From an uncultured Rhodopirellula sp. (GTDB lineage: Bacteria > Planctomycetota > Planctomycetia > Pirellulales > Pirellulaceae), in NCBI GenBank assembly GCA_913061385.1, contig CAJXTM010000156.1, positions 1-7,527 on the forward strand: a DNA stretch of 7,527 bases, given 5' to 3'. The position numbers and the translations under genes are program-made. Position 1 is the stretch's first letter. Every line of letters starts with the position of its first letter. Of this stretch, positions 1-6,420 are shown piece by piece. The notes under the pieces are model-generated. The model did no database searches and was not told the DNA's origin. It saw nothing but the letters and a program-made list of their open reading frames with translations.

Positions 1-48
1 CGAGATCAGCCTCGGTCTCGTGGGCTCGGAGATGTGTATAAGAGACAG
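1..48 (+). other. Untrimmed Nextera i7-side sequencing adapter
   Basis: This is synthetic library sequence, not genome. In order it holds the last six bases of the P7 oligo (CGAGAT, 1-6), an 8-base i7 index (CAGCCTCG, 7-14, which I remember as Nextera N710), the read-2 adapter core (GTCTCGTGGGCTCGG, 15-29) and the 19-bp Tn5 mosaic end (AGATGTGTATAAGAGACAG, 30-48). The order and orientation are those of a finished Nextera library molecule. Genomic sequence begins at 49, so the gene crossing that point is cut artificially. The mosaic end here is a tagmentation reagent and is no sign of a natural Tn5 insertion. Confidence 0.98.
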
Positions 49-423
49 ACCCTGTGAATCCTTTAAAGTCTCGTAGGCGAGACAGGTGGCTCCTGACTCA
101 ATCATCGCCTCGGTCAATTCACGACTAGCCGCAAAATGAAAATAGGTAAAAAGCATTTGCCCCTTGCGAATGAGTTTAAATTCGGAAGCCTGAGGTTCTT
201 TTACTTTGATGACCAGTTCCGCTCGTCCAAAAATCTCATCGGCATCACTTACCAATTCCGCTCCCGCCCTCAAGTAGTCGTGGTCCGCGATCCCGGAACC
301 AAGCCCTGCTCCTGCTTGCACCAGCACCTGATGCCCCCGCCCAACCAAGTCCTCTACGCCGAACGGCAGCATTGCGACTCGGTACTCATCTGTCTTGATC
401 TCTGTTGGAACACCGACAATCAT
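49..423 (-). CDS. ald: Alanine dehydrogenase, N-terminal part (3' end cut by adapter)
   Basis: NAD-dependent alanine dehydrogenase interconverts L-alanine and pyruvate plus ammonia in the cytoplasm. Only the first 125 codons are present, and the frame runs open into the adapter junction, so there is no stop. The protein begins MIVGVPTEIKTDEYRVAMLP and continues through QAGAGLGSGI (37-46), VIKVKEP (71-77) and LFTYFHFAAS (91-100), closely following the N-terminal domain of Mycobacterium tuberculosis Ald as I remember it. The pyruvate-binding and catalytic residues known for that enzyme fall at the same numbers here: Arg15, Lys75 and His96. The NAD-binding domain would lie beyond the window. The ATG start is fixed by an in-frame TGA directly before it. 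No clear Shine-Dalgarno is seen. The gene lies 38 bases after the acyltransferase on the same strand and is probably co-transcribed with it. Confidence 0.93.
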
Positions 424-461
424 TCACGACACCATTCAGTTCGAGTACTAATCAACATGTA

Positions 462-1688
462 TCAGCGATTGTCGGCAAACGGCCTTGCTTTGCATGACAA
501 CTTCTCCAACATCATCGTTAATCGCTCTTGCAACTTTTCCATCAACGGATCGACTTGACCTCGTGGTGCTTTCTCAGCGGGAACAACGATCGCTTCATCA
601 ATTTGAATCACGACACGCAGCGGTACACCACTGTCTGCCTTTCCCAAGATCGATTCCTGGATTCGCTGAATGGTTTCCACAATTCTTGTATCTGTAACTT
701 GTTCATTGTCGAGGTAGGACTCCGGATAGGAGATCATTTCCTGAACCATATCAACCGCCATCACATCCTGCCGAAGATGGGTTTCTGAGTCCGCATCCAT
801 GACCTCATCATGCCGGAAGAATTGAGTTGAAATCTCTGTGCGAATCGCTCTCACACGTTCGCGAACATTTTCCTGGTCTGACTGCATTCCCAACTTTGAC
901 TCGATACGTTTAAGAATACTGACGATCATAGCATCGCGTCTCTGAGTCATCGTCCCCGAACCTGTCTCGCCAAGATATTGCACTTCACGCAAGACGAACG
1001 CACCTTTCACAAGCCTTCGTGTTCTCTCAACCAGCGATAACTCCGGTGGTATTTTCCAGCCAAAGCCCTGCTCCATGACGGACAATTGCTTGTGAGCCCA
1101 ATGATGGATATCTCCGGTGCAAAGATACTTGATCGCAATTGGATGAATCACAACTTTACCATTCAACTTTTTCTGGCGTCTTCGAGCCGCCGCTCGTGCG
1201 ATGAAGGATAATCCATCAAGCAAAGGCTTTAGTACATCATTGCTGCGGTTTGTCGTTCCCTCAGGAAATAACACCAACGGTCTTTCGGCAGTTGCCAGAA
1301 TTCCAATCGCGGTATCAAGAGCTTGGCGATCGACTCCTTCACGATGAATGCTGAATCCACCCATTTTCGGAATCGCAAACCCATCAAAGCGACTTTTGTT
1401 GAACAAATGCCAAGATGCCATCGCGTAGACGTTTGTATTCAACACCCGTGCCGGCCACACCAGCACAAGAGGATCGGCATAGCGGCAGTGATTGGGTGCC
1501 AGCAGAATACCATCACCACGTTCCAGCGACTCTTCCAGATGACTTAGTCCAAGACAGTCATATGAAACGACTCCCTCTTTGCGTTTTAGATACCAATCGA
1601 CCAGCCGCAACTTCTGAATAAAGAAGGCCCACACCGAACCGCGGTGGGGCGGGACGAACTGGTATGGCCGGTCAAAAACGACAGTCAT
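462..1688 (-). CDS. PlsC-type lysophospholipid acyltransferase with long C-terminal extension
   Basis: This is a 408-residue member of the LPLAT/AGPAT superfamily, which transfers acyl chains to lysophosphatidate or related acceptors at the inner face of the membrane. The four family blocks are visible: NHCRYAD (66-72, the H-x4-D catalytic pair His67/Asp72), GGFSIHR (110-116), FPEGT (141-145) and a VVIHPIAIKY strand (179-188, Pro183). Typical PlsC proteins are about 240 residues, so roughly residues 200-408 are an extension of unknown function, charged and probably largely helical. The exact acceptor cannot be read from sequence. The ATG is bounded by an in-frame TAG seven codons upstream with no other start codon between. 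A small palindrome (1690-1700) sits one base before the start, and the Shine-Dalgarno is weak. It follows the kinase gene by 43 bases and precedes ald by 38, all on one strand. Confidence 0.9.
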   Translation of the reverse strand: MTVVFDRPYQFVPPHRGSVWAFFIQKLRLVDWYLKRKEGVVSYDCLGLSHLEESLERGDGILLAPNHCRYADPLVLVWPARVLNTNVYAMASWHLFNKSRFDGFAIPKMGGFSIHREGVDRQALDTAIGILATAERPLVLFPEGTTNRSNDVLKPLLDGLSFIARAAARRRQKKLNGKVVIHPIAIKYLCTGDIHHWAHKQLSVMEQGFGWKIPPELSLVERTRRLVKGAFVLREVQYLGETGSGTMTQRRDAMIVSILKRIESKLGMQSDQENVRERVRAIRTEISTQFFRHDEVMDADSETHLRQDVMAVDMVQEMISYPESYLDNEQVTDTRIVETIQRIQESILGKADSGVPLRVVIQIDEAIVVPAEKAPRGQVDPLMEKLQERLTMMLEKLSCKARPFADNR

Positions 1689-1689
1689 T

Positions 1690-1700
1690 GGCGATTCGCC
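1690..1700. repeat. Small palindrome at the acyltransferase start
   Basis: GGCGATTCGCC is an 11-base inverted repeat (GGCGA/TCGCC around a single T). On the minus strand it ends one base before the ATG at 1688. In RNA it could form a four-pair GGCG/CGCC hairpin where a ribosome-binding site would sit. No function is shown, and a repeat this short may be chance. Confidence 0.3.
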
Positions 1701-1731
1701 TGCTTTCTACGCTGCTCGCAAGAACATCCAA

Positions 1732-3294
1732 TCACCTAGTGATTTCCGCCAGCAGGTAACCAATGAACAGTGACCCCACGATGCAGGCAATCAGCAATGC
1801 AACCGTCAACAAGGGATCGATCCCCTTAGAACGGCCACTCGAACCACGTCCGCTACTGCTTGCAGTCTTGACATTGCTGCCAAGCTGCGAGTCGGCAATC
1901 CCAACATCCGATGCACCTGACTTCGAAACTGGTCGAGGCTTATCAGGCTTGGATTGTTTTTCGCCTACATGGGAATTCGGCCGATAACCAGACTCTGACT
2001 GCAAATCGAGAAAACTTCCACCAACAAGATCAGGCCGTGGTTTCACATCCACCAAGCGTCCACTATCGCTGGCGCTCAACCCTTTCTTTCGAACCAACGC
2101 AGATCGATTATTGGCTAGCGTATCATCATTTTTGTTACTGATCGTATCGCCATAACGGGATGAAGAGTCATCGTCATCAAGCGAAATCGAAGAGGATTCA
2201 TCGGTATCAAACTCCGGCATATCGCCCAGTCCGGCAATTACCTTCGTCCCTTTGGGCACCTTACTTGTAAATTTCTCAAGTACCTCTGCAACATCAGCAG
2301 CAGATTGATAACGGTAGCGAGGATCCTTCTGGATCATTTTCACGCAAATACCCTCCAACTCACCCGGGCAATCGGGTCTCAGTTGCCTGATTGCAGTTGG
2401 CATTTCGGTTTGATGCTTGGCAATCCGCTGGGCCAAAGTTCCGTCACTGAATGGTGGCTTTCCGGTCAACAGGAAGTACATGGTGCAACCAAGACCATAG
2501 ATATCAGCACGATGATCAACCTCGTGACTGTTCAATGCCTGTTCCGGTGCAAGATAATCTGCAGTGCCGAGAACATTCTCGTTATTCGCAACCGTCAATG
2601 ACTCATCATCAGTAGCGGTGACGAGCGCAAGCCCCATGTCGAGCAAGCGGACGACACCATCGACATCGATGAGCAAATTGGCGGGTTTCACATCACGGTG
2701 AATGACTCCCTTGTCATGGGCGTGCGACAATCCTCGAGCACCCTGTGCCATCAGGTCAGCCACTGTCGAAGGATCAACAGCGCCATCCCGTTTGACCAAC
2801 TGCTGTAGATCCAAGCCATCGACATATTCCATAACGATGTAATGCACATCGTCTTCGTTATCAATGTCGTAGGCTAAGACAATATTCGGATGATTGAGCG
2901 ACGCAATCGCTTTGGCTTCAAGCATGAATCGAGCCAAGTAGGTTGCATCATTCACTCGACTTTTGGGCAGCACTTTGATGGCACGTTTATCGCCCATCTT
3001 GATATGCTCGCCGAGATAGACACTGCTCATACCGCCAGTGCCAATGTGCCCCAGCAACTTATACTTGCCGAGAAAGAAGCCCTTGTATTTACCAGCGAGC
3101 AACTTCTCTACATGCCATTCGGTCAGCAGCTCCTCTTTGACGAAGAGCGTAGCGAGCTTCTTCGGACTCGCAGGGAGCCCTCCATCGAGCTTTTTGCGTA
3201 CTTTCTCTACCAAGCGATCCGAGGCTTTCGAATCGACAATGCCGCTCTTGGCGACCATTTGTAGGAAGCGTTCTGATGTCAGCTTTTGCGTCAT
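1732..3294 (-). CDS. Membrane-anchored Hanks-type Ser/Thr protein kinase (PknB-like)
   Basis: This 520-residue kinase phosphorylates Ser/Thr residues on unknown targets. Residues 1-78 form an N-terminal extension of the kind common in planctomycete kinases, ending GKYKGFFLGKYKLL. The catalytic domain spans about 79-342: glycine loop GTGGMSSVYLG (85-95), ATP-binding Lys107, helix-C Glu126, HRDVKPAN (199-206, catalytic Asp201), DMG in place of DFG (219-221, Asp219) and APE (249-251). All key residues are intact, so it should be active. Residues about 355-490 are a Ser/Asp-rich low-complexity linker, including a stretch of SSS and DDDD around 367-379, that could be phosphorylated. One hydrophobic segment (about 494-516) anchors the protein by its C-terminus, leaving almost nothing outside, so no extracytoplasmic sensor is present. 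The ATG is fixed by an in-frame TAG two codons upstream. It heads the minus-strand group kinase, acyltransferase, ald. Confidence 0.95.
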   Translation of the reverse strand: MTQKLTSERFLQMVAKSGIVDSKASDRLVEKVRKKLDGGLPASPKKLATLFVKEELLTEWHVEKLLAGKYKGFFLGKYKLLGHIGTGGMSSVYLGEHIKMGDKRAIKVLPKSRVNDATYLARFMLEAKAIASLNHPNIVLAYDIDNEDDVHYIVMEYVDGLDLQQLVKRDGAVDPSTVADLMAQGARGLSHAHDKGVIHRDVKPANLLIDVDGVVRLLDMGLALVTATDDESLTVANNENVLGTADYLAPEQALNSHEVDHRADIYGLGCTMYFLLTGKPPFSDGTLAQRIAKHQTEMPTAIRQLRPDCPGELEGICVKMIQKDPRYRYQSAADVAEVLEKFTSKVPKGTKVIAGLGDMPEFDTDESSSISLDDDDSSSRYGDTISNKNDDTLANNRSALVRKKGLSASDSGRLVDVKPRPDLVGGSFLDLQSESGYRPNSHVGEKQSKPDKPRPVSKSGASDVGIADSQLGSNVKTASSSGRGSSGRSKGIDPLLTVALLIACIVGSLFIGYLLAEITR

Positions 3295-3354
3295 GGACTA
3301 CCGGCCGTAACCCCATGGAGTTCGGTATAACGAAGTGAGAAGATAACAAGTTTC

Positions 3355-3370
3355 GTTAAGCTGGTTAAGC
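3355..3370. repeat. Short direct repeat GTTAAGC x2 upstream of the kinase
   Basis: Two copies of GTTAAGC start 9 bases apart (3355-3361 and 3364-3370), 61 to 76 bases upstream of the kinase start. Such spacing could suit a regulator binding near one helical turn, but only two 7-base copies are seen and no regulator is nearby. Confidence 0.25.
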
Positions 3371-3398
3371 GACGAGACGTGAACTTAAAGTACTTTGG

Positions 3399-3427
3399 TT
3401 AGAACACGCGGGTTCCCTGCATATTAT
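3399..3427 (+). promoter_or_regulatory. Possible sigma70-type promoter for the three-gene cassette
   Basis: A -10 candidate TATTAT (3422-3427, five of six bases as consensus) lies 17 bases after a weak -35 candidate TTAGAA (3399-3404, three of six). Transcription would begin near 3434 and leave a 5' leader of about 195 bases before the TTG at 3630. The call rests on the good -10 and the ideal spacing only, and planctomycete promoters are poorly described. Confidence 0.25.
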
Positions 3428-3580
3428 CCGCAGGACTTTAACGCCTTTTCCTCTACTGTAATTCTAGCATAGGTGTGGTGCGACGATATTTCCTGTCTTG
3501 TTGCCTAGTCAGCTCTACTCAAACGACGGATATACCGGTTAGCATCAGAAATGCAGGGTTCCGCAGTGCCCCATTCTGCT

Positions 3581-3608
3581 CACCTGACATTCTGACATTT
3601 CACCTGAC
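3581..3608. repeat. CTGAC repeats just upstream of the TTG start
   Basis: An 8-base unit CTGACATT occurs twice in perfect tandem (3584-3591 and 3592-3599). A third CTGAC follows at 3604, and the longer word CACCTGAC occurs at 3581-3588 and 3601-3608. The cluster ends 21 bases before the glycosyltransferase-like start. It could be an operator or a simple slippage repeat. Confidence 0.4.
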
Positions 3609-3629
3609 TCCCAAAATCACCAAATTCCC

Positions 3630-4376
3630 TTGCTCAATCAGCCAAATCACCCAGTCACGCTTGGAATCATGACAAAATACTGGGTGCCCGGTAGAGTCAA
3701 AACCCGTTTGGGGAAAACGATTGGCATGCATGCGGCAGCAGAGGTGCATCAGCTTTTTATCTCAAAACTGTGTGACTCGCTGTCCACAGCAGCAGATCAG
3801 CGATGCCTGTGCATTACCCCACGAGAAAATCTGCCATGCGTGAAGCTAGTACTGGAAGAATGGCAGTTATCGGGAGAATGGCGTGTCGTTCCCCAAGTAG
3901 AGGGTGACCTGGGAGCCAGAATGAGCGACTGGTTCCGGCAACATTTGGAAACCAGTGGCGATAACTCTGCCATTCTCGTCGGGGGAGATTGCCCACTTTT
4001 GGCTAAACACGACATTACGCAAGCAGCCGATTCGCTGCGTCAATTTGACGTTGTTCTGGGTCCTGCTGTCGATGGCGGCTATTATTTGATCGGAATCTCC
4101 GGTCCATGGCGGCCCGAATTAGAAACAATCTTTCAGCAAATCCCATGGAGTAGCGACGAAGTGCTCTCAATCACTCGGCAGAAACTGGTGCAAGCAAATC
4201 TTACATTTTCTGAGTTGACGACTCGTGAAGACATCGATACTGAGCGGGAACTTGTTCATCTCTTGCAATCTCAGGCAAAGAATAAACGGCCAGCTGGGCA
4301 CGAGCACGAAAAGTTCTTTTTGACGCTGAATTCCATTCTGAAAAAATCGACATTTTCCTATGGGGTCAACGAATGA
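3630..4376 (+). CDS. DUF2064 / TIGR04282-family glycosyltransferase-like protein
   Basis: This 248-residue protein belongs to the DUF2064 family, a nucleotide-sugar-transferase-like (GT-A) fold. Some members are annotated as arsenosugar biosynthesis glycosyltransferases, but most have no proven substrate. Family landmarks are PGRVKTRL (20-27), GDLGARM (92-98), GGDCPLL (118-124, the probable metal/nucleotide Asp120), GPAVDGGYYLIG (144-155) and PWSS (172-175). The tail after about residue 212 looks unconserved. I chose TTG at 3630: the only ATG nearby (3669) would remove the first beta strand (VTLGIM, 9-14) that precedes PGRVKTRL, and a stop in frame at 3585 leaves only ATT codons as alternatives. 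No Shine-Dalgarno precedes the TTG, and the leader is strikingly poor in G. The stop overlaps the next start as ATGA. No arsenic genes are near, so an arsenosugar role is not supported. Confidence 0.85.
   Translation: MLNQPNHPVTLGIMTKYWVPGRVKTRLGKTIGMHAAAEVHQLFISKLCDSLSTAADQRCLCITPRENLPCVKLVLEEWQLSGEWRVVPQVEGDLGARMSDWFRQHLETSGDNSAILVGGDCPLLAKHDITQAADSLRQFDVVLGPAVDGGYYLIGISGPWRPELETIFQQIPWSSDEVLSITRQKLVQANLTFSELTTREDIDTERELVHLLQSQAKNKRPAGHEHEKFFLTLNSILKKSTFSYGVNE
4362..4366 (+). promoter_or_regulatory. GGGGT ribosome-binding site for the ThiO-like gene
   Basis: GGGGT ends 6 bases before the ATG at 4373. The same word at the same distance precedes flbD, whereas most other genes here lack a recognisable site. 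Confidence 0.5.
4373..4376 (+). other. ATGA stop/start overlap, glycosyltransferase-like to ThiO-like
   Basis: The TGA of the first gene and the ATG of the second share bases in ATGA. This arrangement usually means co-transcription and translational coupling. Confidence 0.9.
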
Positions 4377-5524
4377 ACAGAACCGTCACGGTGGTGGGTG
4401 GAGGTGCAATTGGCCTTAGCACCGCATGGGAGCTATCTCAACGCGGGTTTACTGTCACAGTCGTCGATAAGAACGTGACTGGCAGAGGCACATCGTGGGC
4501 CGGTGCAGGTATTTTGCCACCAGCCAATCTCAAACATTCCTTTGATCCGATCGATCGCCTGCGTGGTTTAAGCCACGAGTTGTTTCCTCATTGGGCTGAA
4601 AAGCTGAAAGTAGACACTGGGATCGATCCGGGATTAATCCATTGCGGTGGTCTCTACCTAGCAGAATCAGCCGGTGAAATTGCCGCCATGTCCGGGATGG
4701 CCGAGTATTGGCACGAGATGGAGATCGAGTGCAACCAGCTCACCTCAGACGAAATCATTGGCCGCGAATCAGCACTGGCAAGTTGGTGGCATGAGACGAA
4801 CAACGCCGCTGCGTGGTACGTTCCAGATGAATATCAGTTGCGCTCGCCTTGGTACTTGCGGGCTCTTGCCTCCGCCTGCAGAAAATCGGGGGTGAGTTTT
4901 CTTGAAAATACAGACGTGACAGATATCCGTTGTCTCAATGGACACGCTGAGATGCAGTACGACGGCAATTGGCAGACAACCGACGGTATCGTTCTTACGA
5001 CCGGTGTTTGGACAGGCCAGATCGCAGCGACACTCGAGCTCGAATTGAGCATTGTCCCGATTCGTGGGCAAATGCTGCTGCTCAAAACAGCGACTCCCCT
5101 GGTTCACAGCATCATCAACATGGGGCAACGATATATTCTCGCCCGTGAAGATGGTCACACTTTGATTGGCTCAAATGAGGAAGAAAGCGGATTCGAACTG
5201 GGAACCACAGATTCAGTGCTTCAGTCTTTGCTGAATTTCGCAACACATCTGTTACCAGAGTTGGAATCAGCCGAACAGGTAAGATCGTGGTCCGGATTGC
5301 GTCCGATGACGTTCGACGGATTTCCTATGATTGGGCGTGTACCCGGCATCGAGAATCTTTATGTTGCAGCGGGTCATCACCGCAGTGGCTTGCACCTTTC
5401 ACCGGGTACTGCGGTACTAATCGCAGATATGCTCAGTGAAATGACGCCCCGTATCCCGATTGACGCTTTCCAGATTCGAAAACAACAGCGCAACACCCCC
5501 GCTCGATCATACAACACGCCATGA
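4373..5524 (+). CDS. thiO: ThiO-like glycine / D-amino-acid oxidase (FAD-dependent, DAO family)
   Basis: A 383-residue DAO-family flavoenzyme that would oxidatively deaminate glycine or another small amine, giving the imine and hydrogen peroxide. In thiamine synthesis ThiO supplies dehydroglycine for the thiazole ring. The N-terminus carries the FAD-binding GGGAIG (9-14) with Asp32 ending the second strand, followed by GTSWAGAGILPP (39-50). PIRGQMLLL (229-237), GLRPMTFDGFPMIG (308-321) and AAGHHRSGL (332-340) are typical of the glycine oxidase branch. Arg310 and Arg337 have the same spacing as Arg302 and Arg329 of the Bacillus enzyme, and Tyr254 fits its Tyr246 (from memory). Its start overlaps the upstream stop (ATGA), its own stop overlaps the next start likewise, and GGGGT precedes it. 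No thiS, thiG or thiE is in view, so a thiamine role is unproven. Sarcosine or D-amino-acid oxidation or dehydrogenation are alternatives. Confidence 0.85.
   Translation: MNRTVTVVGGGAIGLSTAWELSQRGFTVTVVDKNVTGRGTSWAGAGILPPANLKHSFDPIDRLRGLSHELFPHWAEKLKVDTGIDPGLIHCGGLYLAESAGEIAAMSGMAEYWHEMEIECNQLTSDEIIGRESALASWWHETNNAAAWYVPDEYQLRSPWYLRALASACRKSGVSFLENTDVTDIRCLNGHAEMQYDGNWQTTDGIVLTTGVWTGQIAATLELELSIVPIRGQMLLLKTATPLVHSIINMGQRYILAREDGHTLIGSNEEESGFELGTTDSVLQSLLNFATHLLPELESAEQVRSWSGLRPMTFDGFPMIGRVPGIENLYVAAGHHRSGLHLSPGTAVLIADMLSEMTPRIPIDAFQIRKQQRNTPARSYNTP
5521..5524 (+). other. ATGA stop/start overlap, ThiO-like to short flavoprotein
   Basis: A second ATGA overlap joins the oxidase stop to the flavoprotein start. 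No Shine-Dalgarno precedes this start, so translation probably depends on ribosomes finishing the upstream gene. Confidence 0.9.
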
Positions 5525-6234
5525 ACAACTCCTCAAATACAGACAGGTCCTCGAATATAGAGAAGGAATTAACGCTGGATCCCCCTGGCTCCATCGCGAT
5601 TGTGGGTGCTGGCACTCACGGCATTGAAGCTGGTTTGTACGGCCGGTTCCTTGGCTATGACGTGACGATTTTGGAGCGGGGCGCGATTGGAAATAACATG
5701 CGTGGCGAAAGTGACTCAGATTTAGTGGTACTACCCGATCAATGCCTTTCACCCCTCGCTTTGTCTGCTGTTGCCGCCCAGCATGCAGCCGAAAATCCCA
5801 GTAGCGGCCCGTTGGTGCATCCAACCACAGTACCAGCTTGGATCGAGGAAGGTCTGATTCCGTTGTCGCAATCAGATTTGTTACGTGGCCGTGTCAGAAC
5901 AGACCACCTCGTTACCAAAATCGATGCAGTCGCGATTGAGCTGGAGAATGAATCCGAAGATTCATCTGATTACCCAGCTGATTTCCAGGTTCATTTCACG
6001 GATTCAGCAGGAGTGGGGAACACATTGCGGGTTGAGGCGGTGATGATTGCTACCGGCAGCGACTGCGACATTGAATTCGGGTTTCCAGTGCCATGTCCTT
6101 ACCTCTATCAAATCGAATCAACCTCGCATCACGACGCTACCGGCCTGCTTGCCGGCCGACGTCAAATTGTTGAACTCTATTCCCAATTGGCCGGCCGAGA
6201 CGATCTCGATTTGTACCGGCCGCCGAGAGTGTGA
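5521..6234 (+). CDS. Short FAD-binding Rossmann protein, uncharacterised
   Basis: I do not recognise a named family with certainty. Residues 24-54 are a classic dinucleotide-binding fold: SIAIVGAGTHGIEAGLYGRF begins with GAGTHG (29-34), and Glu52 in TILERG is the acidic residue that would bind the adenosine ribose. VMIATGSD (174-181) is the second FAD contact (ATG motif). Between them, EGLIPLSQSDLLRGRV (110-125) resembles segments of larger planctomycete flavoproteins as I remember them. At 237 residues it is about half the usual length of a pyridine-nucleotide oxidoreductase and has no second GxGxxG for NAD(P). The first 23 residues are a polar extension. The C-terminus (about 213-232, RRQIVELYSQLAGRDDLDLY) looks ordered, and no continuing frame was seen after the stop, so I see no clear truncation. 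Its coupling to the oxidase gene suggests a shared pathway. Its reaction is unknown. Confidence 0.75.
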   Translation: MNNSSNTDRSSNIEKELTLDPPGSIAIVGAGTHGIEAGLYGRFLGYDVTILERGAIGNNMRGESDSDLVVLPDQCLSPLALSAVAAQHAAENPSSGPLVHPTTVPAWIEEGLIPLSQSDLLRGRVRTDHLVTKIDAVAIELENESEDSSDYPADFQVHFTDSAGVGNTLRVEAVMIATGSDCDIEFGFPVPCPYLYQIESTSHHDATGLLAGRRQIVELYSQLAGRDDLDLYRPPRV

Positions 6235-6406
6235 ATGCTGACGGTTGTAACGATCCTGTCAACTGTGTTTGTCAGGTCACACCGGTAAGCCAGCGTTTCT
6301 TTTCGGCATATCGCGATTCTGCGGTCAATGTGTCCTAGCATTACGTGACGAAGGTCTGAGTAGTCCACCCGGGCTTCTCTACCAACGTCGTGCGTATCCG
6401 CCGCAT

Positions 6407-6420
6407 AGGGCTGTCGCCCT
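6407..6420 (+). terminator. Weak hairpin AGGGC-TGTC-GCCCT
   Basis: A perfect 5-base stem with a 4-base loop is followed by TGTTCATT, which is only partly T-rich. It could be a weak intrinsic terminator for the cassette or a leader structure before flbD, which starts 36 bases later. The stem is short, so the call is tentative. Confidence 0.2.

Larger units (their letters stand above)
3295..3629. other. Divergent intergenic region between kinase and glycosyltransferase-like gene
   Basis: These 335 bases separate the minus-strand kinase group from the plus-strand cassette, so at least one promoter in each direction is expected here. I see one possible plus-strand sigma70-like site (3399-3427), a direct repeat of GTTAAGC (3355-3361 and 3364-3370), a 10-base palindrome AAAGTACTTT (3387-3396) and repeats of CTGAC near the right end (3581-3608). 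No convincing promoter was found for the kinase on the minus strand. Open frames here, such as 65 codons from 3475, match nothing I recognise and overlap the start of the next gene in another frame. No tRNA or riboswitch fold is apparent by eye. Confidence 0.6.

Noticed and set aside
30..48. Tn5 mosaic end as evidence of a natural transposon, with an inverted copy at 7479-7497
   Set aside because: The flanking bases are Illumina adapter and index sequence, so both copies come from library preparation.
136..558. 140-codon plus-strand frame
   Set aside because: It lies opposite alanine dehydrogenase and the acyltransferase end, and its product resembles nothing. The minus-strand Ald protein is clearly real.
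2890..3264. 124-codon plus-strand frame
   Set aside because: It is antisense to the well-conserved kinase N-terminal half and has no recognisable motif.
3475..3672. 65-codon plus-strand frame in the divergent intergenic region
   Set aside because: No recognisable product. It overlaps the next gene's start in another frame and looks like chance.
3669..4376. ATG at 3669 as the start of the DUF2064 protein
   Set aside because: It would delete the first beta strand that precedes the conserved PGRVKTRL motif.
4769..5158. 129-codon minus-strand frame
   Set aside because: It is antisense to the ThiO-like oxidase, whose motifs establish the true frame.
6131..6160. Inverted CCGGC / GCCGG near the end of the flavoprotein gene
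   Set aside because: It lies inside coding sequence about 80 bases before the stop and has no T-run, so it is best read as GC-rich codons.
6255..6276. Hairpin CCTGTCA / TGTCAGG as terminator of the cassette
   Set aside because: The 7-base arms contain a T-T mismatch and no T-run follows.
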